A DNA stretch of 64,000 bases from positions 868,001 through 932,000 of the forward strand of contig NZ_JAVRHL010000003.1 in the NCBI RefSeq assembly GCF_031846565.1, read 5' to 3'. Positions 43,158 to 50,229 of the stretch are shown here, piece after piece (position 1 is the first letter of the stretch; each line of letters opens with the position of its first letter). Origin of the DNA: Tropicimonas_B omnivorans. Lineage in GTDB: Bacteria > Pseudomonadota > Alphaproteobacteria > Rhodobacterales > Rhodobacteraceae. The notes below the pieces were generated by a model. It saw only the letters and a program-made list of their open reading frames with translations. It searched no databases and was not told the origin of the DNA. Position numbers and translations under genes: made by a program.

Positions 43158-43562
43158 CTACCGCCTGTACCGACTGGTCATCGTGTAATCTTTCGCAGGT
43201 CCCGAAACGGTCCAGGTCGCCGTCCAGTAGGGCCAGCCGGAAAAGTCGTACGCGACCTCGTACCTGTCGGGACCGCAAAGATGTAACGCCTCCGGCGCGG
43301 TGTCGGAAAACCGGTGAAACGGCCGACCGTCCTCGAAGGTCACGGCGATCCCTCCGCTCGCTTCCCGCCAGACATACCGCCGCTCCGACCGCATCGCAGG
43401 CCCCTGCCCCAGTCTCAGCGATCCGGCCTCGCGGTAGATCAGACCGTCCGGCGACGCGTCGAACACGGCGTCGCCCTCGAACCGGCCGGTCTGCCCCGCG
43501 CGCCGATCCTCGATGGACCGGTCCAGGGACCAGCGCCCCTCGAACTTCGCAAGCTCCGGCAT
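43158..43562 (-). CDS. DUF6314 family protein
   Basis: A small soluble protein of 134 residues with lipocalin-like beta content: FEGRWSLDRSIEDRRAGQTG at the N-terminus, then YREAGSLRLGQG, ERRYVWREASGGIAV, FHRFSDTAP and DFSGWPYWTATWTVSGPAKDY near the C-terminus. This matches the DUF6314 proteins I know from Rhodobacterales; no function is established. The ATG at 43560-43562 starts where family similarity starts; another ATG four codons upstream is possible. Divergent from purB across 93 bp. Confidence 0.7.
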   Translation of the reverse strand: MPELAKFEGRWSLDRSIEDRRAGQTGRFEGDAVFDASPDGLIYREAGSLRLGQGPAMRSERRYVWREASGGIAVTFEDGRPFHRFSDTAPEALHLCGPDRYEVAYDFSGWPYWTATWTVSGPAKDYTMTSRYRR

Positions 43563-43655
43563 CGCCCCCCGCATCTTGCCGCCACAGGGAGGCGAGGCTA
43601 AGGACGAGCCGCCCCGTGCGAAAGCCCAAAAGCCAGCCTCAGAAAGGCGCCCACG

Positions 43656-44963
43656 ATGATCCCCCGCTATTCCCGCCCCGAGATGACAGCCATCTGGTCG
43701 CCCGAGACCAAGTTCCGCATCTGGTTCGAGATCGAGGCCCATGCCTGCGATGCACAGGCGGCTCTCGGCGTCATTCCGAAGGAGAGCGCCGAGGCTGTCT
43801 GGACCGCCGAAGGCACCGAGTTCGACGTCGCCCGGATCGACGAGATCGAACGCGTCACCAAGCACGACGTCATCGCCTTCCTCACGCACCTGTCCGAAAT
43901 CGTCGGTGAGGATCAGGCCAGGTTCGTACACCAGGGAATGACCTCGTCCGACGTGCTCGACACGACGCTGAACGTCCAGCTCGTCCGTGCCGCGGACATT
44001 CTCCTCGCCGACATGGACGGGCTTCTGGATGCCCTGAAGAAACGGGCGATGGAGCACAAGGATACGGTCCGCATCGGCCGCTCCCACGGGATCCATGCCG
44101 AGCCCACCACGATGGGCCTCACCTTCGCCCGCTTTCATGCCGAGATGGCTCGTGGCCGGGAGCGCCTCCTGCGCGCCCGCGAGGAGGTCGCAACCGGCGC
44201 GATCTCCGGCGCCGTCGGCACCTTCGCCAATATCGATCCGTCCGTCGAAGAGCATGTCTGCGCCAAGCTGGGGCTTGTTCCCGAACCAATCAGCACACAG
44301 GTCATCCCGCGCGACCGCCACGCCATGTTCTTCGCGACCCTCGGCGTCATCGCCTCCTCGATCGAGAACGTGGCGACCGAGATCCGCCACATGCAGCGTA
44401 CAGAAGTCCTTGAAGCGGAAGAGTTCTTCTCGAAGGGCCAGAAGGGCTCCTCGGCCATGCCGCACAAGCGCAACCCTGTCCTGACCGAGAACCTGACCGG
44501 TCTCGCCCGCCTCGTCCGCTCCGCCGTGACGCCAGCGCTCGAGAACGTGACGCTATGGCACGAAAGGGATATTTCGCATTCCTCCGTTGAGCGTGGCATC
44601 GGGCCGGACGCGACGATCCACCTCGATTTCGCGCTCGCACGGCTGACCGGCGTGATCGAGAACCTCGTGGTCTATCCCGACAACATGATGGCGAATCTCA
44701 ACAAGTTCCGCGGTCTCGTCCATTCCCAGCGTGTACTCCTCGCCCTGACGCAGGCCGGCGTCACCCGCGAGGGCGCCTATTCCCTGGTGCAGCGGAATGC
44801 CATGAAGGTCTGGGAGCAAGGCGCTGACTTCAAAGAGGAATTGCTCGCCGACGCAGAGGTGATGGATGCCCTCGGCACAGACGGGGTCGAGGCTGTCTTC
44901 GATCTCGGCCACCATACCAAGCACGTCGACACGATCTTCCGCCGGGTTTTCGGCGAGGTCTGA
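43656..44963 (+). CDS. purB: Adenylosuccinate lyase
   Basis: Acts twice in purine synthesis, cleaving SAICAR and adenylosuccinate. The length is 435 residues. Motifs of the fumarase/aspartase superfamily: FVHQGMTSSDVLDTTLNVQL (about 90-109), IGRSHGIHAEPTTMGLTFA (about 135-153), and the signature loop KGSSAMPHKRNPVLTENL (about 262-279). Monocistronic: no gene follows on the same strand within 130 bp. Confidence 0.96.
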   Translation: MIPRYSRPEMTAIWSPETKFRIWFEIEAHACDAQAALGVIPKESAEAVWTAEGTEFDVARIDEIERVTKHDVIAFLTHLSEIVGEDQARFVHQGMTSSDVLDTTLNVQLVRAADILLADMDGLLDALKKRAMEHKDTVRIGRSHGIHAEPTTMGLTFARFHAEMARGRERLLRAREEVATGAISGAVGTFANIDPSVEEHVCAKLGLVPEPISTQVIPRDRHAMFFATLGVIASSIENVATEIRHMQRTEVLEAEEFFSKGQKGSSAMPHKRNPVLTENLTGLARLVRSAVTPALENVTLWHERDISHSSVERGIGPDATIHLDFALARLTGVIENLVVYPDNMMANLNKFRGLVHSQRVLLALTQAGVTREGAYSLVQRNAMKVWEQGADFKEELLADAEVMDALGTDGVEAVFDLGHHTKHVDTIFRRVFGEV

Positions 44964-45008
44964 TATTTGTCGTTTCGTGATAAGGAGTTGAACCTCCTGC
45001 CTCGGGAC

Positions 45009-45038
45009 TTGCGATCTTTCCTCCGCTGGCCGTAACAT
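45009..45038 (+). promoter_or_regulatory. Possible sigma-70 promoter of the fliG-like gene
   Basis: TTGCGA (45009-45014) and TAACAT (45033-45038) are separated by 18 bp, about 60 bp before the fliG-like GTG start. A consensus-only call. Confidence 0.3.
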
Positions 45039-45100
45039 CGCATTAAGGCGCCGTCGCTAAATCAGAGTCTCGTTTGAGACCTGACCTGGAGCGACGGCGC

Positions 45101-46204
45101 GTGCCGAACGACCTGCAACCCCTGGCGATCCCCATGGCCATGCCGCTGGCCATGCCCATTGGCGAAAATCCTCCGGCCGGAGATGCGCCGCTTCCGGCCC
45201 GTACGGGTGCGGGCGATCACCTGACCCGGAAACAAAAGGCCGCCATCGTCGTGCGGCTCATGATCGAAGGTGACGCGGCCCTCTCCCTCGAAGATCTCGC
45301 GGAGGGGCTGCAGGTCTCCCTCGCGCAGCAGATCGCATCGATGGGACTGGTCGAGAAGGACGTGGTGGAGGACGTGGCCGCGGAGTTCTGCGAGGTTCTG
45401 GGCCGCGTCGGCCTCACCTTCCCCGAGGGGCTCGCCGATGCCCTCGATCTCCTGGACGGACATATAAGCCCGGCGACGATCTCCCGGCTGCGCCGGGAAT
45501 CCGGCGTCGCGGCCAAGGGTGACCCCTGGCTTCGGATCGCCGGGCTCGACAACGAACGCCTCCTGGGCGTGCTCGAAGACGAGGGGGTTGAGGTCGGCGC
45601 CGTCCTTCTGTCCAAGCTGGATGTCGCCCGGGCCGCGATCCTCCTCGGCAAATTGCCCGGCGAGCGGGCGCGACGGCTGTCCTACGCGATATCGCGCACG
45701 GGACGCGTCGCACCCGATACCGTCCGGCGTATCGGTCTCTCCCTCGCCCAGCAGCTCGATGCGGAACCCGCCACCGCATTCGACATCCGCCCCGTCGAAC
45801 GCGTCGGCGCGATCCTCAATTCCTCCCGTGCAGCGACGCGGGACGAGGTTCTGGAATGGCTGGACGAAACCGATTCAGAATTCGCCGCGGAAGTCCGAAA
45901 AGCGATCTTCACCTTCTCCAACATCCCCGCGCGCATCGATCCGCGGGATGTCCCGAAAGTCGTGCGCGTCATAGAGCCCGGCGTTCTTCTGAAGGCCCTC
46001 GCCTTTGCCGTCGGCCCACTGGAGCCGTCGCGTGATTTCCTTCTCGACAACATGTCCAAGCGGATGGCGGACAGTCTGCGGGAGGAGATCGAGGAACAGG
46101 GGCCCATCAGCGACGACGACGGCGAGGAGGCGATAACGGCCGTCATCTCGTCCATTCGCGAGCTGATCGACGCGAGCGAGATCCTCCTACTGGCAGAGGA
46201 ATGA
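45101..46204 (+). CDS. fliG: Divergent flagellar motor switch protein FliG
   Basis: A protein of 367 residues with the three FliG domains: N (LTRKQKAAIVVRLMIEGD, about 44-61), middle (LDNERLLGVLEDEGVEV, about 155-171), and C (PRDVPKVVRVIEPGVLLKAL, then NMSKRMADSLREEIEEQGP, about 320-338). The charged torque-helix pattern of the C domain is kept (SKR, EE). The EHPQ motif of the middle domain, which packs against FliM, is replaced by EDEGVEV. A Pro/Met/Ala-rich N-terminal extension (PLAIPMAMPLAMPIG) is unusual. The GTG at 45101 follows GGAG. It stands alone between purB and lpxB, away from any flagellar cluster. Confidence 0.78.
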   Translation: MPNDLQPLAIPMAMPLAMPIGENPPAGDAPLPARTGAGDHLTRKQKAAIVVRLMIEGDAALSLEDLAEGLQVSLAQQIASMGLVEKDVVEDVAAEFCEVLGRVGLTFPEGLADALDLLDGHISPATISRLRRESGVAAKGDPWLRIAGLDNERLLGVLEDEGVEVGAVLLSKLDVARAAILLGKLPGERARRLSYAISRTGRVAPDTVRRIGLSLAQQLDAEPATAFDIRPVERVGAILNSSRAATRDEVLEWLDETDSEFAAEVRKAIFTFSNIPARIDPRDVPKVVRVIEPGVLLKALAFAVGPLEPSRDFLLDNMSKRMADSLREEIEEQGPISDDDGEEAITAVISSIRELIDASEILLLAEE

Positions 46205-46227
46205 TCATGGCCGGCCCCGTGCCGGGC

Positions 46228-47391
46228 TCAGCGGTGCCGCGAGGATCGGTCCTCGAGCCGGCGCAGCACCGCCTCGGCTGCGCGGTCCCCGGGCGGCGGC
46301 CCGTCCGCCCCGAGCCGTTCCATGGTCAGCGCCATGGCGTCCAGTTGCGCTTGGCGGGCCTTGGCATCATCGAGCAGGTGCGCCAGCGCCCCCGCGATCC
46401 CGGCCGGCCGGCAATTCTTCCCGATAAACTCGGGAACGACGCGGCTTTCGGACACCAGATTGACCAGCGTCACCGTATCCACCTGCAGCATCCGCGATAT
46501 GATCCAGCGGCTGAGCGGGGCCATGTCATACGCGATGACCATCGGCAGCCCCGCCCGGGCGAGTTCGAGTGACACCGTTCCCGACGCCGCGAGGGCCGCG
46601 TCGGATGCAGCGAGCGCAGCCCGCCGATCCTCGACCTCGTCCGGCGGAAGAAGAATCGGGGCGCCCGGCCAGTCCACTGTCGCCCGGGCGACCTCGGCGT
46701 CCTTGCCCGGGGCCACCGGAACGACCACGCGCAGGCCGCTGCGCCCCAGCGCCTTCAACGCTTCTCCGAACGGTTCTGCAAGCCGTGCAATTTCGGACGT
46801 CCGGCTGCCGGGGAGGACCGTTAGAAGGGGACCGTCGATGTCATGCCGTGCCCTGAACGCCTCCGCGGCCTCTGTCGAGGCGACCGGCGCGCGCGCCGCG
46901 GGATGGCCGACGACGTCGCACTCCATCCCGGCGGCTTCCATGTAGGGCGGCTCGAACGGCAGAAGCGCGAGAACCTGGTCGACATCGCGGGCCATCGTCC
47001 GCGCCCGCCCGGGGCGCCATGCCCAGACGGACGGCGCGACATAATGTACGATCCGCTGATCCGGACGCGCCGCGCGTATTCCGCGATAGGCCCGCAGGCA
47101 GAAATCCGGACTGTCGATCCCGATCACCACATCGGGAGCGGCCTCGACCCCGGCCGCAATCGTCTGTTTCAGGCGCCGCCTCAGAAGCGGATATCGCGCG
47201 AGCACCTCCGCCAGCCCCATGACGGACAGATCGTCCATGTCGAAGAGCGACGTCAGCCCCTCGGCCGCCATCTTCGGCCCACCGACACCAGAAACGACGA
47301 GGGAGGGATCGCGCGCCCGCAACCCGGCGATGAGGCCAGCCCCGAGGGTATCCCCGGACGCTTCGCCGGCAATGACGAAGACATGCGTCAT
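46228..47391 (-). CDS. lpxB: Lipid-A-disaccharide synthase
   Basis: Joins UDP-2,3-diacylglucosamine and lipid X to the lipid A disaccharide. The length is 387 residues (GT19 family). Motifs: FVIAGEASGDTLGAGLI (about 5-21), GVGGPKMAAEGLTSLFD, IGIDSPDFCLR, YVAPSVWAWRPGRA (about 118-131), VLPGSRTSEIARL, and ASGTVSLELARAGLPMV (about 285-301). The ATG at 47389-47391 overlaps the lpxI stop by 4 nt. It is the last gene of the bamA to lpxB cluster. Confidence 0.95.
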   Translation of the reverse strand: MTHVFVIAGEASGDTLGAGLIAGLRARDPSLVVSGVGGPKMAAEGLTSLFDMDDLSVMGLAEVLARYPLLRRRLKQTIAAGVEAAPDVVIGIDSPDFCLRAYRGIRAARPDQRIVHYVAPSVWAWRPGRARTMARDVDQVLALLPFEPPYMEAAGMECDVVGHPAARAPVASTEAAEAFRARHDIDGPLLTVLPGSRTSEIARLAEPFGEALKALGRSGLRVVVPVAPGKDAEVARATVDWPGAPILLPPDEVEDRRAALAASDAALAASGTVSLELARAGLPMVIAYDMAPLSRWIISRMLQVDTVTLVNLVSESRVVPEFIGKNCRPAGIAGALAHLLDDAKARQAQLDAMALTMERLGADGPPPGDRAAEAVLRRLEDRSSRHR

Positions 47392-48191
47392 GGGGCGATC
47401 CAGAGGAAGAGACCGGCAGCGTCGGCGCGGGCGACGATTTCGGGCAGATCGAGCACCAGGACGCCGCCGCTTTCGACCGCGATCCCGGCGAGACCGGCCG
47501 CCGCGGCGCGTGTCACGGTCTCGGGACCGATCGCCGGCATGTCCGCGCGCAGATCCTGGCCGGGCTTCGGCGCCTTCCAGAGAAGCCCTCGCGCCCCGTC
47601 CGGTCGCCCGGGAACCTCGCCGGCCAGACTGTCCAGCATCCAGTCGGTGCCGGGAGCGGCCTCGACGGCGAGCACCTGCCCCCCGGCAACCACGCAGGAT
47701 TGTCCGAGATCGGAGGCACCGAGCGCGCTGACGATGGCAGCGGCACGAAGGCGGTCGGCCTCGATGTCCGGGCCCGGCGCCGCGCGGGTCGGACAACCGG
47801 CCGGAGGCAGAAGGTCCGGTGCAATCTCATGCGCCGCGATCGGGGTCAGGCCCGCCTCCTCGAACGCGGACAGAACGGCCCGGAGGGCGGCGTCGTCCCC
47901 CTTCGACAGCTCTGGTAGAAGGCGCTCGAGGATCGGGCGACTGACCTCGTCGACCGCGCTTCGATCGATGGCCGGGCGGCGCATGGCGCCGGCGAGGCAG
48001 ACGCGGGTTGCCCCCATCGCCCGCATCTCGGCCATGGCGGATCCCATCGTCTCGATGCGGAAGACCATATCGGGCGCACGACCCAGCCCGGCGGCGGCGC
48101 CCTCGACCGCGCAGAGCAAAGCCTCCGGTCCCAGCCGCGCCTGAAGGATCGCCGGAAGGCGCCCAGACCCCGCGACCAGCGCGACCGTCAT
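47388..48191 (-). CDS. lpxI: UDP-2,3-diacylglucosamine pyrophosphatase LpxI
   Basis: Alphaproteobacteria use LpxI in place of LpxH to make lipid X. The length is 267 residues. Landmarks: VALVAGSGRLPAIL at the N-terminus, GATRVCLAGAMRRPAI (about 62-77), LLPELSKGDDAALRAVLSAFE, and the C-terminal catalytic block DMPAIGPETVTRAAAAGLAG with GGVLVLD. The aspartates in GDDA and DMPAIG are the expected functional residues. Overlaps lpxA and lpxB by 4 nt each. Confidence 0.92.
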   Translation of the reverse strand: MTVALVAGSGRLPAILQARLGPEALLCAVEGAAAGLGRAPDMVFRIETMGSAMAEMRAMGATRVCLAGAMRRPAIDRSAVDEVSRPILERLLPELSKGDDAALRAVLSAFEEAGLTPIAAHEIAPDLLPPAGCPTRAAPGPDIEADRLRAAAIVSALGASDLGQSCVVAGGQVLAVEAAPGTDWMLDSLAGEVPGRPDGARGLLWKAPKPGQDLRADMPAIGPETVTRAAAAGLAGIAVESGGVLVLDLPEIVARADAAGLFLWIAP

Positions 48192-48985
48192 TCGGGCTTG
48201 AGGTAGGACCGGTCCGACGCGCCGGTGACGAACTCGACGATCTGGCGGACGTAGTCGCTGTCCGTCTCGTCGCCGAGGCGGCGGGCCCGTTCCTGGAATG
48301 CACCCTCGCCCTGCGCCAGCATCTGATAGGCGGCGCGAAGGGCTGTGATGTCCTCCCGCGGAACGCCGCGCCGCTTCAGACCGACGAGGTTCAGGCCGTC
48401 GAGCCGTCCGCGTGGCGCCTGCACGAGACCGAAGGGGATGACGTCGTGTGTGACCATGGAGACCGCGCCGATGATCGCGCCGCGGCCGAGACGCACGAAC
48501 TGGTGGATGCCCGAGAGACCGCCGATGATGACCTCGTCCTCGACCACGCAATGCCCGGCTAGGGCGGAATTGTTCGCCATGATGATGTTGTTGCCGACCA
48601 CGCAATCATGAGCGACGTGGCTCCCGGCCATGAACAGGCCGTCATCGCCGACAGAGGTCAGACCGCCGCCGCCGGCCGTGCCGGTGTTCATCGTGACATG
48701 CTCACGGATGCGGCAGCGCGCACCGATGCGCAGCTCCGTTTCCTCGCCGGCGAATTTAAGGTCCTGCGGGATCTCCCCCAGAACGGCGAAGGAAAAGACG
48801 ACCGTGCTGTCGCCGATGCGGGTGCGCCCGGTGACGATGGCATGGCTGCGGATCTCGACATTCGCACCGAGGGTGACCTTCCCGCCGATCACGGCGAAGG
48901 GGCCGACCGTGGCGCCTGGGCCGATCTCGGCCCCGTCCTCGACGGCGGCCAGCGGGTGGATGCGGGCGGTCGGGTCAATCGCCAA
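48188..48985 (-). CDS. lpxA: UDP-N-acetylglucosamine acyltransferase
   Basis: First step of lipid A synthesis. The length is 265 residues, with the left-handed beta-helix hexapeptide pattern from IHPLAAVEDGAEIGPGATVG onward. The catalytic histidine is in AGSHVAHDCVVGNN (about 123-136), and the C-terminal helical part follows FGLVQAPRGRLDGLNLVGLK. The start is TTG at 48983-48985 with GGAGG eight bases upstream; it begins 3 nt from the fabZ stop. Confidence 0.95.
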   Translation of the reverse strand: MAIDPTARIHPLAAVEDGAEIGPGATVGPFAVIGGKVTLGANVEIRSHAIVTGRTRIGDSTVVFSFAVLGEIPQDLKFAGEETELRIGARCRIREHVTMNTGTAGGGGLTSVGDDGLFMAGSHVAHDCVVGNNIIMANNSALAGHCVVEDEVIIGGLSGIHQFVRLGRGAIIGAVSMVTHDVIPFGLVQAPRGRLDGLNLVGLKRRGVPREDITALRAAYQMLAQGEGAFQERARRLGDETDSDYVRQIVEFVTGASDRSYLKPE

Positions 48986-48988
48986 GGA

Positions 48989-49471
48989 TCAGGCCTCCGC
49001 GCCGGCGGCATCCGCCTTCGGCATGTCCATCATCGCGGTGAACTCGGCCTCGGCGGCCATCTCGCCCTCGACCGTCGCCCGGCCCTCGAACTTCCAGACC
49101 TTGCCGCCGCCGCGCTTGACGGTGACTGCAAGCTCGAGCACGTCGCCGGGGACGACCTTGCGGCGGAACTTCGCCTTGTCGATCGCCATGAAGTAGACGA
49201 GCATGTTCTTGTCCGCGAGATCCAGGGACACGCCGACCATGATCGCGGCGGTCTGCGCGAGCGCCTCGATGATCGTGACGCCGGGCATGATCGGGGCGCC
49301 GGGAAAGTGACCCTGAAAATGCGGCTCGTTGAAGGTCACGTTCTTGATGCCGACGGCCGTTTCGTTCGGAACGATGTCCCGCACCTTGTCGACCAGCAGG
49401 AAGGGATAGCGGTGCGGAATGATCCGCTGGATGAGAGCGAGATCGGCCTCGCGCGTCGTTTGGGGGTCCAT
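48989..49471 (-). CDS. fabZ: 3-hydroxyacyl-ACP dehydratase FabZ
   Basis: Fatty acid elongation, balancing the supply of hydroxyacyl-ACP for lipid A. The length is 160 residues. Catalytic region: IIPHRYPFLLVDKV (about 17-30), NEPHFQGHFPGAPIMPGV with catalytic His (about 48-65), and IIEALAQTAAIM with catalytic Glu. I chose the ATG at 49469-49471, which has AAGGAG upstream, over the GTG one codon before it. It is followed immediately by lpxA. Confidence 0.95.
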   Translation of the reverse strand: MDPQTTREADLALIQRIIPHRYPFLLVDKVRDIVPNETAVGIKNVTFNEPHFQGHFPGAPIMPGVTIIEALAQTAAIMVGVSLDLADKNMLVYFMAIDKAKFRRKVVPGDVLELAVTVKRGGGKVWKFEGRATVEGEMAAEAEFTAMMDMPKADAAGAEA

Positions 49472-49536
49472 CACTCGCTCCTTGGGATCGGCCGCGCCTT
49501 GACTAGCACCCGGACCGCGGGCGCGGCAAGTCGCGG

Positions 49537-50229
49537 TCAGTCCGCGGATCGTGCGGGCAGCTCGATCCTCGAGGGCTCCTCCGCTTGCGGCGGGGGATCG
49601 AGGCTGTCGCCGCTCTTCGGAACATCGCCTGTCACGGGCGGCAGGTCCGCGCCGTCGCCGAGATCCCTGTCGATCCGGCGGCGCGCCGCGTCGGTGACGT
49701 CGATGCTCTCCGAGGAGAGAAAAACGGCGCGGCTGTCGAGGATGGCGACGGCGCCGCTTTCGCGCACGAGCTCGGACAAGACCGGCAGGATGCGCTGCAG
49801 GAAGGCCTGCCGCTCCTGATCGCGTCGCGCTTGCAGCGTCCTGGTCTTGGTGTCCTGCCGACGTCGCAGGTCGACGACCTTCGCGTCGAAGGCATCGGCA
49901 AGGCGCCGGAACTCGTCCGCATCGAGCTGGCTACGCAGCTCGGTCAGGCGCTGCTCCTCGGCGGTCAGCTCCTCCTCGATCTCGCGATTTTCCTCGGCCA
50001 GGGCAGCGGAGGCGTCTTCGATCTCCGCCTCGATGCGCTGGCCGTAGAGGGACTCGTCGAAGAGCTCGTCCTGATCGAGGGTCAGGAAGGGCGCGATGAC
50101 GACAGTCTGATCCTGCAGCGGCCCCTGCTGCGGACGGGGGATGGCGGCCTCTCCCTCCTGCGCGGCGGCAGCGAGGGGAAGACAAGCGGCGGCCACGAGG
50201 GCCGCCCCCGCTGTCAGGCGACGACCCAT
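49537..50229 (-). CDS. OmpH/Skp-family periplasmic chaperone
   Basis: A protein of 230 residues. A signal peptide (MGRRLTAGAALVAAACLPLA, cut near AAAQ) is followed by a strand TVVIAPFLTLDQDELF, a long charged coiled coil (about 65-150, e.g. EIEEELTAEEQRLTELRSQ) and the closing strand GAVAILDSRAVFLSSESIDVT: the Skp layout. The C-terminal proline-rich tail (about 195-230) is longer than in E. coli Skp. It chaperones outer-membrane proteins to the Bam complex, encoded by the gene overlapping it upstream (TGATG). Confidence 0.85.
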   Translation of the reverse strand: MGRRLTAGAALVAAACLPLAAAAQEGEAAIPRPQQGPLQDQTVVIAPFLTLDQDELFDESLYGQRIEAEIEDASAALAEENREIEEELTAEEQRLTELRSQLDADEFRRLADAFDAKVVDLRRRQDTKTRTLQARRDQERQAFLQRILPVLSELVRESGAVAILDSRAVFLSSESIDVTDAARRRIDRDLGDGADLPPVTGDVPKSGDSLDPPPQAEEPSRIELPARSAD

